From Tautonia marina (GTDB lineage: Bacteria > Planctomycetota > Planctomycetia > Isosphaerales > Isosphaeraceae): a stretch of DNA of 64,000 nucleotides. A model generated the notes under the pieces. It saw only the letters and a program-made list of their open reading frames with translations, ran no database searches and had not been told where the DNA came from. Positions 45,616-55,209 of this stretch are shown here, piece by piece; position 1 is the first letter of the stretch, and each line of letters opens with the position of its first letter. Location of the stretch: assembly GCF_009177065.1 (NCBI RefSeq), contig NZ_WEZF01000003.1, positions 124,001 to 188,000 of the forward strand, in the 5' to 3' direction. The position numbers were made by a program, and so were the translations under genes.

Positions 45616-45938
45616 CCGCACTCCGGGTTCGCATTCCGAATCAACCCCGGACTCGCTTCCCTGCCAGTCCAGTGTTTCGCCTTGAGGAATCGGGGATCGA
45701 GGACTGCTCGATCATCTCGAATCGTCATTAGGAAATCGGTTGGACAGATCGTCCGACTTGAGAGGATTGGCGGAATCTTGAATTTTTTCCTGGGATTCGT
45801 CGATCCCATCTTTCCGAATTTCCCCAGAACGGCTATGCAAAGGAATCTTCCCGGAACCCAGGGTCGGCCGAGCCCCTTATTGGTTCCGAAGCATGGGACA
45901 GGCCGTCCCCGGTTCGTCGACACCAAGGAGGGTTTGAC
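45616..45938. other. Divergent intergenic region
   Basis: These 323 bases separate the minus-strand glycosidase-like gene from a plus-strand hydrolase. A small hairpin is present: GTTGGAC (45739-45745) against GTCCGAC (45751-45757), six of seven pairs. AGGAGGG at 45926-45932 is the strong ribosome binding site of the next gene. I saw no clear promoter. Confidence 0.3.
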
Positions 45939-47132
45939 GTGGGATCAGCACTGATTCTGATGGTGGCCGGGATGTTTCCACCGACCGAACTCCCGGCCGA
46001 TCCGCCCCATCCCAAGGATGCCGCGAACCCCTCGCCTCACGCCGCGATGCTCGCGCTAAGCTACGGAGAAGGGCCCCGGTCGTACTGGATCTTCGAGCCG
46101 ACCGACCCCACTCCCTCGAAACCGGCCCCGGTCGTGGTTTTCTTGCACGGCTGGATGTCGACCAACCCCGGCCTTTACGGCGCCTGGATTGCCCATCTGA
46201 CCCGTCGGGGGAACATTGTCATCTATCCTCGGTATCAGCAGGACTGGACCACCCGACCGGCTGAGTTCCTTCCCAATGCGCTCGACGCCATTCGCAAGGC
46301 CCTGGTCGTGCTCGACACGGCCCCCGGCCGTACGCGACCAGACCGTAACCGATTTGCTCTGATCGGCCACTCGGCCGGAGGCAATCTGGCGGCACAACTC
46401 GCGGCGATGGCCGATGAGGTCGGACTGCCGCAACCCAAGGCGCTCATCACGGTCCTTCCGGGAGAAGTCCTCCCCTCAAGCGAGCCGGCCCTGGACCAGA
46501 TCCCCGCCTCGACGGCGCTGGTCGTGATTGCAGCCCAGGAAGACATGGTCGTCGGCGACGAGCGGGCTCGGGCCATCTTTCAGGCGGCCAGTTCAATCCC
46601 CAATCGCCATAAACAGTACATCTTCCTTCGAAGCGATCGATCCGCCGAGCCTGCGCTCGTGGCCGATCATGCGTCCGCCACCGCCGCGTTGAGCTGGCTC
46701 GATACGGGAGAAGGCCCGTTTCATTCCATGCAGATGAACCTGGCCACGGTCGATCGCCTCGACACGGCGATCATCTGGCCCGCGGCCGATCTGGCCATGG
46801 AAGCTGGTTTCTCGGGGCGGCGGTTGGATCAACTGACTCATTCCGGCGCCCGGTTCCAGCACGTCGGACACCGTGAGGACGGCTTACCGATTCGTCCTCC
46901 GCTGGTTTCGAACACCCTGACGAGCATTCCTCGGGTCACCCTGGCCAATGGGGTCCGGCTGGTCCGCTGGCCCTCCTCGGTCTTTGATCCCGTCTCTCGG
47001 CCGATCGTGCAGCTCAATGCTCGCCGAGCCGAGCCAACCCGTGTCCCGCTGACCGAAGATGCCGGGGCAATTCCCCCGGATGATCGCGTGATCCAGGCCG
47101 CTTCCGAGGCTCGGGGAGAGGTGCTTCGCTGA
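45939..47132 (+). CDS. Alpha/beta hydrolase
   Basis: The 397-residue protein starts at GTG 45939, fixed by AGGAGGG seven bases upstream. It has the oxyanion loop VVFLHGWMS near residue 70, the nucleophile elbow LIGHSAGGN near 148, Asp in AQEDMVVGDE near 205 and His in VADHASA near 245. The fold is like that of dienelactone or PET-hydrolase-type enzymes. The last 120 residues are unrelated to the core and may be disordered. The substrate is unknown. Confidence 0.75.
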   Translation: MGSALILMVAGMFPPTELPADPPHPKDAANPSPHAAMLALSYGEGPRSYWIFEPTDPTPSKPAPVVVFLHGWMSTNPGLYGAWIAHLTRRGNIVIYPRYQQDWTTRPAEFLPNALDAIRKALVVLDTAPGRTRPDRNRFALIGHSAGGNLAAQLAAMADEVGLPQPKALITVLPGEVLPSSEPALDQIPASTALVVIAAQEDMVVGDERARAIFQAASSIPNRHKQYIFLRSDRSAEPALVADHASATAALSWLDTGEGPFHSMQMNLATVDRLDTAIIWPAADLAMEAGFSGRRLDQLTHSGARFQHVGHREDGLPIRPPLVSNTLTSIPRVTLANGVRLVRWPSSVFDPVSRPIVQLNARRAEPTRVPLTEDAGAIPPDDRVIQAASEARGEVLR

Positions 47133-47172
47133 AGCTGAAGCACCCCTGCCATCTCGGAGCCGACGGGTTTGC

Positions 47173-48369
47173 TCAAGCCCGACGTGACTCCGAGGGGTTC
47201 CAGTTCGCCTCGGCTCGCAGGAACGCGGCCACGCCATTGGCTCGGGCCATCGGATCGGCGGCCCGTTCGGCCGGTGGGTCGAGCAGGTGGACCCGAGCCA
47301 TTCGTTGGCGGACGGCCATCCGAAGGATCTCCTGCACCGCATTCACGTTGATCGTTCGACCATTGCAGTACACGCATTCGGCCGTCGGAGCGCCGAACCG
47401 ATAGCCGCACGAGAGGCAACGCGAACCCGGCATGGTTCGATCGGCCCCGAAAATCACCGACACCGCCCGCCCCTGTTGAAGGGCGTCCAGCACCTCGGTC
47501 GGTCCATTGGCCACCAGATGGCCGCGGTCCCATCGCTGCTTCAGTTCGTCGAGGATCCGGGTCCGCTCGGAGGCCCGCCATTGCTCCATGGCCAGAGCAA
47601 CATCATGTTCGACATCCTTGACCTTCGGCTCGGGTCGCATGGCCTGTGCGTGCTCCAGGACAACCGCGGCATCAGCCTCCTTGTGCAGTAACTGTCGGAT
47701 CGCTGAGGTGGTCGGTGCCTGCCCGAGCAAAATCAGACCAGTGAACGCACCAGCTCGGTAATGGTCCGAAATGAGGTCGGCGGCTTCCTTGAGAAACTGA
47801 TCGTTCGTCAGTTGCTGCTGGCGCTCGTGGAAGGTGTCGAGAAAACGCTTCTTGTAGGTGAAGCGCGGCTTGTCGCGCTGGATCTCGACGGGCACCTCCT
47901 TGTTCAGGCCGGTCACATGCTCGGCATGTCCGGAATGGGCCTCAAAGAGATGCAGTTCGTGCGAATCCATCAAGGCCACCAGATAGCTTGGATCCCCGAA
48001 CCATCGCTCCAGCAAGGGAAGGACGAACGGGTCCTCATCCAGCACCAGCTTGTTTTCGACCGGGAAGTTCAGCGAGACGACGTGGAACAGGCCACGCTCC
48101 GGAGCGCTAAAGGCGGCCAGCCCTCGGGTTCCTGGCTTGGCGTGTTCGACCTCGCGAAGGATTGGCCCGACATGCTCATCGAGGACCTTGCGGGCCTCGG
48201 CTTCCGAAAGGGCCACATCGGCCGCTCGGGCAATGTTGGCCAGTTCCGTACTGGCGAAATGCCGGAATCCGTCACGAACCGTCAGGTCTGCATACGCACT
48301 GACGACGTAGTCAAGCTGCTGAGGGGTATCCAGCAGGATCTCCAGGTCGTCTCGGGTGATTGGCATCAT
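47173..48369 (-). CDS. Bacterial eRF1-like (baeRF family) protein with zinc ribbon
   Basis: The 398-residue protein resembles the bacterial homologues of archaeal/eukaryotic release factor 1, predicted to act on ribosomes: an N-terminal alpha/beta domain (ERGLFHVVSLNFP), a middle domain with HLFEAHSGHAEHV and YKKRFLDTFHE, an L7Ae-like C-terminal domain (AVSVIFGADRT) and a four-cysteine zinc ribbon CLSCGYRFGAPTAECVYC. No GGQ motif is visible, so it probably is not a simple peptide-release factor. The start is one of two adjacent ATG codons, 48369 or 48366. It is convergent with the hydrolase gene. Confidence 0.65.
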   Translation of the reverse strand: MMPITRDDLEILLDTPQQLDYVVSAYADLTVRDGFRHFASTELANIARAADVALSEAEARKVLDEHVGPILREVEHAKPGTRGLAAFSAPERGLFHVVSLNFPVENKLVLDEDPFVLPLLERWFGDPSYLVALMDSHELHLFEAHSGHAEHVTGLNKEVPVEIQRDKPRFTYKKRFLDTFHERQQQLTNDQFLKEAADLISDHYRAGAFTGLILLGQAPTTSAIRQLLHKEADAAVVLEHAQAMRPEPKVKDVEHDVALAMEQWRASERTRILDELKQRWDRGHLVANGPTEVLDALQQGRAVSVIFGADRTMPGSRCLSCGYRFGAPTAECVYCNGRTINVNAVQEILRMAVRQRMARVHLLDPPAERAADPMARANGVAAFLRAEANWNPSESRRA

Positions 48370-48564
48370 CGCAGTCAATCCTGTGGCAAGGGGGCCCCGG
48401 CGCCCCGACACGAGCGATCGGGCACTGGCTCGGCCGCCCGCTCAGTTCGAGTCTCGTCCCGAGTGCCCACCACAAAAGGGCGGGTTCGGGAGCGTCACGG
48501 CCAAGGGACCATTTGCAGCAAATTTGTTGCCATGAGGAACCCCGCCGCCTTGAATTCCAGGGAG

Positions 48565-49176
48565 TCAATCCGAGCTGCCCCGATACAGATTTCGAGCCTT
48601 GATGAACGCCTCGACTCCCCGAGGAACGAGGTAGCGGATGCTTCGCCCCTCAACGACCCGGCGTCTCAAGTCTCGCGAGGCAATCTCGATCTGAGGAGCG
48701 TCGACCCGCTCGATCGGGCGGGCCTTCGGAGCCCGATCGAGGATCGGCCGCATCAGGTCGGCGGCGGGCTCGACGAACCCCGGCCGACCCACTGCAACAA
48801 CCGTCGCCAGTTCCATCACCCGCCCCGGTTCGCGCCAGGTGGGCAGGTCCACCAGGCTGTCACCCCCGATCAGGAAGAACAACTGGTCGTCTGGCCGATC
48901 TCGGACCGTCGCCTCGAGCGTCTCATAGGTGTAGTGGGGACCTGGCGAGTTCGCCTCGACCTCCGAGACGGTAAAGTTCGGGTGGCCGGCAATGGCGATT
49001 CGGACCATCTCGATCCGATCAGCCACCGCTGTCCGATCACCGCCTTTGTGCGGCGGCTGGCCGGCGACCACAAACCAGACCTCATCCAGCGCCAGGGCCT
49101 CCCGACATGATTCGGCAAGGATCAGGTGACCGAGGTGAATCGGATCGAAGGTGCCACCGAACAAACCTAATCGCAT
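48565..49176 (-). CDS. nadD: Nicotinate-nucleotide adenylyltransferase
   Basis: NadD joins nicotinate mononucleotide and ATP to give deamido-NAD. The 203-residue protein has the nucleotidyltransferase signature GLFGGTFDPIHLGHL at residues 4-18, the GGDSLVDLPTW segment in the middle and, near the C-terminus, the ISSTxxR-type loop in the form IASRDLRRRV, followed by YLVPRGVEAFI. The reading frame is open far upstream (to 53352), but the family start MRLGLFGG at 49176 is unambiguous. It is divergent from the GNAT gene. Confidence 0.92.
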   Translation of the reverse strand: MRLGLFGGTFDPIHLGHLILAESCREALALDEVWFVVAGQPPHKGGDRTAVADRIEMVRIAIAGHPNFTVSEVEANSPGPHYTYETLEATVRDRPDDQLFFLIGGDSLVDLPTWREPGRVMELATVVAVGRPGFVEPAADLMRPILDRAPKARPIERVDAPQIEIASRDLRRRVVEGRSIRYLVPRGVEAFIKARNLYRGSSD

Positions 49177-49410
49177 CAGTCCACCGCTCTCGAAGGTCCG
49201 GCCGATCGCCGCGAAAAGGGCTGGCCTCGGGTCGGGTCCGACCGTCACACTCAGGGGAATACGGGGGCGCCCCCGGTGCGGCCAACCCCTCCGTCGGTCG
49301 ATTATGGCGCGGCGACTGGTCGAGGAAAAGAGCAGGAAGGCCGAGGGGTCGATCGTCGGTCCTGGCCGTCGGCACGCGATGGATTCCCCGGCAACGAGGG
49401 CGGCGATCCC

Positions 49411-50457
49411 ATGACCGATGAGATTCGAGCGATCGCCCCGGACGATCTCCCCGCGTTGAGCCGGTTCTTGACCGAGGCGTTCGGCGTCTCGCCCGATGCG
49501 ACCTTCGCCGCGCCGGACATTCTTTCCTGGAAGCTGTTCGACCCGATGGGAGGACCTTCGGATCTCCCTTCCGGCCTGGTCGCCCTGAAAGAGGGGCAGA
49601 TCGTCGGCTCGATCGGCTTGCATGCGACGGTCATTCACCAGGCCGGCCGCGGCGTCGATCCGAGGACGATTCCCGCCATCCACCCGATCGACTGGGTTGT
49701 TTCCGAGGCGGGGGTTGGGATGGGAGCCCGTTTGCTCATGCGGGTTCATCGGATGGCAAACGTCCACCTGGCGATCGGCCTGACCCCGTCGTCGGCGGCG
49801 ATGGGAAACCGGACCGGATACGTCATCCGGCAACAGATTCCCGTCTGGCGTCGTGTGTTGAAACCCTGGTCTCGACTTCGGAACCGGAGCGGGGGAGGAT
49901 GGGCCAGACGAGTACTCGGCACGGGCCGAGATGCGCTCGGGATGCTCCGATGGCGTCGCTCGCCGGTCACTCGGGTCGAGCTGGAATCGGTCACCGAATT
50001 CGGCCCGACCGTTGACGAGGTCATTGCTCGACTGGCCATGCCACTCTGCTTCACCCGGCGCGACCCGGCCTTGCTCAATCACTTTCTCCGGTTCCCTCGC
50101 CCCTGGTTCGAGGGCAAGATGATTCGTCGGGAAGGTTCGGTTCGGGGATTCCTGATGGTGAGCGTCGTGCCGCAACAGTCGGTGACTCGGGGAAAGATCG
50201 TCGATTGCTTTCTCGACGATTCGGACCCAGACCTTTGGCTTGCGAGTCTCCAGGCCGCCACGGAGGAGCTTCGCCGAGCCGGGGCCGACGTTGCCGAGTG
50301 CTTCGCCACGACCCCCTGGATGACCGAGGCGTTGCGGGGTTCCGGCTATCGACCCGTCTTTGAGATCCCGTTCTACGTCAGGGATCGATCGGGATTGATT
50401 CCGCAGGAGATCCCGTTTCATCTGACCCAGCTCGAAGCAGACTACGCTTACACGTAA
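49411..50457 (+). CDS. GNAT-fold N-acetyltransferase
   Basis: The 348-residue protein begins MTDEIRAIAPDDLPALSRFL, typical of GNAT enzymes, and has the acetyl-CoA-binding segment GVGMGARLL near residue 110 in the place of the Q/R-x-x-G-x-G/A signature. A second, C-terminal half (LDDSDPDLWLASLQAATEEL) is like the duplicated form of some cell-surface or lipid acetyltransferases. The gene runs with a polysaccharide deacetylase 24 bases downstream, so a role in modifying a surface glycan is plausible but inferred. Confidence 0.7.
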   Translation: MTDEIRAIAPDDLPALSRFLTEAFGVSPDATFAAPDILSWKLFDPMGGPSDLPSGLVALKEGQIVGSIGLHATVIHQAGRGVDPRTIPAIHPIDWVVSEAGVGMGARLLMRVHRMANVHLAIGLTPSSAAMGNRTGYVIRQQIPVWRRVLKPWSRLRNRSGGGWARRVLGTGRDALGMLRWRRSPVTRVELESVTEFGPTVDEVIARLAMPLCFTRRDPALLNHFLRFPRPWFEGKMIRREGSVRGFLMVSVVPQQSVTRGKIVDCFLDDSDPDLWLASLQAATEELRRAGADVAECFATTPWMTEALRGSGYRPVFEIPFYVRDRSGLIPQEIPFHLTQLEADYAYT

Positions 50458-50481
50458 TCGAAGCGTTTGGATATCGTCGTC

Positions 50482-51504
50482 ATGCTCAACAAGCGTCGGT
50501 TCCTGGCTCACCGGATGAGGGATCTCGGTCTGCTTCGCGTGATCGAGCGGCTGGCCCGAAGACCGTGCCTGCTCGTGCTGGCGTACCACCGGATCGGAGA
50601 CCCGGCCAGCACTCCGGACTATGGGCCGGTCTTCTCGGCGACTCCCGAAGACTTCCGGGCCCAGATCAAGGTGATCCAACGGGCCTTCCGACTGCTCAAC
50701 CCAACCGAGTTGGTGGACGCGGCCAGCGGTGAGATGCCCCTCACCGAACCCTGCGCCGCGATCACCTTCGACGACGGCTATCGCGATCAGTACCATCATG
50801 CCTTGCCCGCCCTTGTCGATGCGGGAGCTTCGGCCACCTTCTTCATTCCGCCGGACCTGATCGACCATCCCCGACCGTTCTGGTGGGACCTCGTCTCGCG
50901 GATCATCCGGCAGACCAACCGGGAGCGCCTGGAGCTGGAGGAACCGGCCAGGCTCAGTCTCGATCTGACCCGGACGACCCGAGACGAGGCTCTTGCCCAG
51001 GTCGTCCGGGCCTGCCTCGCCGCGCGTCGGCTCGATGAGGTTCGGCTGGCTGAGCACTTGCAGGAACGAGCCGGTGTTAGCCTCGATCTCGACGCCCTCG
51101 GCCGATCGGCGATGATGACCTGGGAGCAGGTCGAAGCTCTGGCTGAGGCGGGCATGGGGATCGGTTCCCACGGCCAGACGCACCGGAGACTGGCCGATCT
51201 GGACGAGTCGGAACAGTCGGAGGAACTGGTCAGCTCGAAGCGATCGCTGGAGGCCCGGCTGGGCCGAACGGTTGATGCCATTTCGTATCCCTATGGAGAG
51301 CAAGGAGATTACGACGATCGGACGTGCCGCCTCGCACACGAGACCGGCTATCGAGCGGGGTTTACCTTCGGGGGTCGTCCGAATCGCCCCGGATCGGGAC
51401 GACCATTCGAGGTGGCTCGGATCAACGTCGGGTCGGCCGACTCTCCCGAGATGGTTCGGGCGAGGTTGGCGCTCGACCGGCTCTTTGGTCGATCGTTCAT
51501 CTGA
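50482..51504 (+). CDS. Polysaccharide deacetylase (NodB/carbohydrate esterase 4)
   Basis: The 340-residue protein contains the NodB domain: catalytic base and metal site in AITFDDGYRD near residue 95, metal-binding His pair in GSHGQTHRRL near 230, and the barrel strand AISYPYGEQGDYD near 270. It removes N-acetyl groups from glycan chains. No signal peptide is evident, so it may act on a lipid-linked or cytoplasmic precursor, as do deacetylases of exopolysaccharide clusters. ATG 50482 is preferred over TTG 50467. Confidence 0.85.
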   Translation: MLNKRRFLAHRMRDLGLLRVIERLARRPCLLVLAYHRIGDPASTPDYGPVFSATPEDFRAQIKVIQRAFRLLNPTELVDAASGEMPLTEPCAAITFDDGYRDQYHHALPALVDAGASATFFIPPDLIDHPRPFWWDLVSRIIRQTNRERLELEEPARLSLDLTRTTRDEALAQVVRACLAARRLDEVRLAEHLQERAGVSLDLDALGRSAMMTWEQVEALAEAGMGIGSHGQTHRRLADLDESEQSEELVSSKRSLEARLGRTVDAISYPYGEQGDYDDRTCRLAHETGYRAGFTFGGRPNRPGSGRPFEVARINVGSADSPEMVRARLALDRLFGRSFI

Positions 51505-51639
51505 GCAGCTCTCCGCGGCAAGGGTGTGGACATCCGCCCAGCATTCTGCCGACAATAAGACCGTCTGTCCTGGGACGTTCGGGCGGTGATCCGGTGCGTC
51601 CGGTTCCGGATCTTCCCCAGCCTTTTGAAGCGGATCGCC

Positions 51640-53937
51640 ATGACCCGAGCTGACGCCGACGACCGAAGCCAGGGGGCCCTGTTTGCCGTCGAGGCCGAGG
51701 GACCGTTTGCGGGGGTCGTCTTCAACCGGCCGATGGAGGAGGTCTATACGTATGCGATCCCCCGGCACTTGCGGCAAAGCCTGAGAGTCGGGCAGCGGGT
51801 TCGGGTGCCGCTCGGACGATCGAATCAGGCGGTCACGGCCTACTGTGTCCGGATCGAGCCGACGGCCAACGTTGCGCCCGGGAAGGTCAAGGAAGTCCTG
51901 GAGATCCTGGATGACCCGCCGCTGATCGACGGCGTGATGCTCGACCTGACACACTGGATGGCGGGGTATTACTCCTGCTCGTGGGGCCAGGCGCTTGATG
52001 CCGTGGTGCCGGCCGGGGTGAAAAAGCAGGCGGGAACCCGGATCGCCACCTGTTTGACCGTTCCGGACGAGGTCCGCCTGGCCCGAGACACGCTGGCCTT
52101 GCCTCCTCGTCAGGCGGAGATTCTGGAACTGCTCTGCAAGGCTGAGGGGACCTTGTCGGTCACCGACGTTTGCCGATTGGCCAAATGCACGACCGCGCCG
52201 ATCGCCTCGTTGCGCAAACGAGGGTTGATTCACACCGTCCGACGCCGGATGAGCCGGGCTCCGGTGGCCGGCCCGATCGATCCGGAGCCTTCGGAGAACG
52301 ACCACGACGGCAAGGCTCCGGTCGCGCTGACCCCCGAGCAGGCGAAGGTCCTCGACCAGCTTGATCCGGTCCTCGGCAGCGATAGCTTCCAGACGTTTCT
52401 GCTTCATGGGGTCACCGGCAGCGGGAAAACCGAGGTCTACCTGAGTGCGATTGAGCGGGTGGTGGAGCGCGGGCGAGAAGCGATTGTGCTGGTTCCCGAG
52501 ATCAGCCTGACGCCGCAAACCATCCGGCGCTTTCGGCGGCGGTTCGACCGGGTGGCCGTCTTGCACAGCCACCTGAGCGACGCCGAGCGGCACCGGCATT
52601 GGCGGGCGATCGCGGCGGGCGAAATCCAGGTGGTCGTCGGCGCTCGGTCGGCCATCTTCGCGCCAACGCGGAAGCTGGGGTTGATCGTCATTGATGAGGA
52701 ACATGAATCGACCTTCAAGCAAGAAACGACTCCCAGATATCATGCTCGGGACGTGGCGGTGAAGCGGGCCCAGTTGGAAAAGGTGCCGGTGGTTCTGGGA
52801 TCGGCCACGCCGTCGCTCGAAACCTGGGCCAACACGGAGCGAGGCAGGTACACCCGGTTGACGCTCGCTCGCCGGGTTGCAGAGCGGAGAATGCCTCGGG
52901 TCGACATCATCGACATGAGGCACGAGAAGCCGACCAAGGGGCAGCCCTTGCTGGCGATCGGCGGCCTGATGCGACGGGCAATGACCGAAGCGCTTGCCGA
53001 CGATGGCCAGGTGATCCTCCTGCTCAATCGCCGGGGGTTCCACACGTTCATCCTCTGCCCGAAGTGCGGCAACGTCTTGAAGTGCGGCGCCTGCGACGTG
53101 GCCCTGACCCACCACAAGGAGCGGCACAAGGCTCTCTGCCACACCTGCGACGCCGAGTACGATCCGCCCGACAGTTGCCCAAGCTGCCGGTATCAGCGGC
53201 TGCATTACGGCGGGATTGGCACCGAGCGGCTGGAGCGGGAGGTCCGCGACGCCTTTCCGCAACACGTCGTGCGGCGGATGGATTCGGACACGATGCGATC
53301 TCCGGGAGCGTACGAGCAGGTGCTCGGCGCCTTCCGGGCGAGGCAGGTGCACATCCTGCTGGGCACGCAGATGATCGCCAAGGGGCTCGACTTCCCGGAC
53401 GTGACCCTGGTGGGAGTGGTCAACGCCGATACGTCACTCCACCTGCCGGACTTCCGGGCGGCCGAGCGGACCTTTCAGCTCGTCGCCCAGGTGGCCGGAC
53501 GGACGGGCAGGGGGGATCGGCCGGGGCGGGTCCTCGTGCAGACCTATACGCCGGATGCCCCGGCGATCTCGTTCGCGGCGCGACACGATTACCTCGGGTT
53601 CGTCGCCCAGGAACTTCCCGAACGGGAGAAGAACGGCTGTCCGCCGTTCGGTCGGGTCGTCCGATTGATCGCTCGGGGGCCGTCGGAGGCCGAGGTGGTC
53701 GGCTACCTCGAATCGTTCGCTCAGTTGCTCCGGGAGCTGGCGGACGATTCCGTTCGATTGCTCGGCCCGGCCCCTGCGCCGGTGATGAAGATCAAACACC
53801 TGTTCCGATACCATCTCCAACTTCGGGCTCCAGCCCCGGGACCGCTCCAGCGGATCCTCCGGGTTGCCTTGCCACTGGCTGATCCTCCGCAGCCGATCGA
53901 GCTGGCGGTCGATGTGGACCCGGTGAGCCTGCTTTGA
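51640..53937 (+). CDS. priA: Primosomal protein N' (replication restart helicase)
   Basis: PriA reloads the replicative helicase at stalled forks. The 765-residue protein has the N-terminal DNA-binding domain, Walker A GVTGSGKTEVYL near residue 260, the DEEH box IDEEHESTFKQ, HARDVAVKRA, a zinc-binding insert with eight cysteines between about 470 and 515 (CPKCGNVLKCGACD, then CHTCD and CPSC) and helicase motifs VI (QVAGRTGRGDRPG). All family features are intact. Several in-frame starts exist; ATG 51640 gives a normal N-terminus. Confidence 0.93.
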   Translation: MTRADADDRSQGALFAVEAEGPFAGVVFNRPMEEVYTYAIPRHLRQSLRVGQRVRVPLGRSNQAVTAYCVRIEPTANVAPGKVKEVLEILDDPPLIDGVMLDLTHWMAGYYSCSWGQALDAVVPAGVKKQAGTRIATCLTVPDEVRLARDTLALPPRQAEILELLCKAEGTLSVTDVCRLAKCTTAPIASLRKRGLIHTVRRRMSRAPVAGPIDPEPSENDHDGKAPVALTPEQAKVLDQLDPVLGSDSFQTFLLHGVTGSGKTEVYLSAIERVVERGREAIVLVPEISLTPQTIRRFRRRFDRVAVLHSHLSDAERHRHWRAIAAGEIQVVVGARSAIFAPTRKLGLIVIDEEHESTFKQETTPRYHARDVAVKRAQLEKVPVVLGSATPSLETWANTERGRYTRLTLARRVAERRMPRVDIIDMRHEKPTKGQPLLAIGGLMRRAMTEALADDGQVILLLNRRGFHTFILCPKCGNVLKCGACDVALTHHKERHKALCHTCDAEYDPPDSCPSCRYQRLHYGGIGTERLEREVRDAFPQHVVRRMDSDTMRSPGAYEQVLGAFRARQVHILLGTQMIAKGLDFPDVTLVGVVNADTSLHLPDFRAAERTFQLVAQVAGRTGRGDRPGRVLVQTYTPDAPAISFAARHDYLGFVAQELPEREKNGCPPFGRVVRLIARGPSEAEVVGYLESFAQLLRELADDSVRLLGPAPAPVMKIKHLFRYHLQLRAPAPGPLQRILRVALPLADPPQPIELAVDVDPVSLL

Positions 53938-54529
53938 GGCGCCGGGGTGCGCCTGAGGTGCGCCGAAGGGTGCGCCAATTTCCGGTCGGGAGCGTTTGCG
54001 GTTTTCCCTGACCACTGAAGGACTTCGGTCACGACGTCTGGCTTCGTTCCGTGCAAGACGTGCCGTGACGGTGCGGACGATTCACGCGTTGAGCTCTGGT
54101 CTGGGCTCGTGTTCCCCAGAACGGATGGCTCGGGGTGATTGATCCTCGGCCAGAGTGGCATCGAGCGCGTTGGGTGCGCCGGAGGTGCGCCAAAGGGTGC
54201 GCTGATTTGGCAGGGCTGGGCTCGAACCGATCATCCTGATCAGAAACGATTTGGGACAAATCGCGTGGCTTCGTTCCGTTGTTTAATTCGGGCGCATCGG
54301 GCCGTTGCGAGCGACATCGAGGGGAAACCGCCACCGAACGAAGGACCGCCGAGGGGGATCGATTGCCCAGGAGGCACGGGGGTCGGTCGAGTCACTCGGG
54401 AGGGAAGGGGGGGCAATGCGGTTGAAGTTGCCAAAGAGCAACGCGAAGCATGACAGTAATCTCTGAAATTGAGCGGGGTTCAGTCACAGAAAATGGAAGG
54501 AAGGGTCGGGGGAACCGGACGGGGAGGGA
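53938..54529. repeat. Gene-free region with two diverged copies of a ggtgcgcc-rich repeat
   Basis: This 592-base stretch lies between priA and the amino acid kinase gene. Clusters of the 8-mer GGTGCGCC occur at about 53945-53978 and again at about 54172-54205, each followed about 80 bases later by GGCTTCGTTCCGT (near 54043 and 54268). The two blocks are about 230 bases apart and look like diverged tandem copies. Translations of the copies on the minus strand keep similar short words but show no domain, so I regard the region as noncoding. Confidence 0.45.
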
Positions 54530-55132
54530 TCAGGGGAGTTCCGTTTCCTGAAGCCGGGCGTCACGCAGGTTGAGGATCGAGACGCGGGGGATGGGCAGGG
54601 AGACGGCGGGGAACGAAGGATCGACCAGGCCGAGGGAGGCGGCTTCCGAACGGTCGATGGAAGCCGGGGCGTCCGTGCTTTTGAGCAGGACGAGGGAATC
54701 GGCCCCGAGCCGATCGGCGAGGCGGGCGGCGATGGAGTCGGAGGTCACGCTCCAGGAGTGGGGCAGGGGGTCAGAGACGGATTGATCTTCCTGATCCAGG
54801 AACCGTCGAGGAGCGAAGACGGGGACCAGGTGGCCGTTCCAGAGGGGAGGGAGCTCGGCGATCGTCTCGACCACGACCAGACCGGGGACGATTGCAGCGA
54901 GGCAGTGGGAGGTGAGGTCCATCGCCCGGAGCGCGAGGTGATGCGACGCTCGCTCGCCGAGGCTGTGGGTCTGGTCGAGGGAGCGAATCACATCGACCGT
55001 CTCACCGCCCCCGACCACGAGAACAAGGCGGCGGGCACGTTTTCGATCGAGGAAGGCCGTGAGGGCGTCGGGCAGGCCACTCCAGTTGAGCAGGCTGCCG
55101 CCGACCTTGGCGACGAGGAGGGGAGGGGGCAT
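54530..55132 (-). CDS. Amino acid kinase-fold protein, MfnE-like
   Basis: The 200-residue protein has the glycine-rich starts of the amino acid kinase fold: VAKVGGSLLN near residue 8 and VVGGGETVDVI near 40, then VTSDSIAARLADRLGA and LLKSTD. In methanogens the MfnE kinase of this fold phosphorylates (aminomethyl)furanmethanol phosphate during methanofuran synthesis, and related genes occur in bacterial tetrahydromethanopterin clusters. The assignment rests on fold and on the two neighbours upstream, with a 77-base gap to the first. Confidence 0.7.
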   Translation of the reverse strand: MPPPLLVAKVGGSLLNWSGLPDALTAFLDRKRARRLVLVVGGGETVDVIRSLDQTHSLGERASHHLALRAMDLTSHCLAAIVPGLVVVETIAELPPLWNGHLVPVFAPRRFLDQEDQSVSDPLPHSWSVTSDSIAARLADRLGADSLVLLKSTDAPASIDRSEAASLGLVDPSFPAVSLPIPRVSILNLRDARLQETELP

Positions 55133-55209
55133 CGTCGGTTCGAGCTGATAGAGTGAGGAGCTTCGGCAGTCAGAGACAAGCCGTTACGGGTTCGAACGTC
55201 CGACCAGGG

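Noticed and set aside
47761-49110. Plus-strand frame of 449 codons opposite the baeRF and nadD genes
   Set aside because: Both minus-strand genes have clear family features; the plus frame bridges two unrelated genes.
48565-53352. Open reading frame of 1595 codons on the minus strand, opposite priA and its neighbours
   Set aside because: Only its last 203 codons are real (nadD). The rest is antisense to priA, the deacetylase and the GNAT gene, all with clear domains; it stays open because of GC-rich codon bias and has no recognisable domain.
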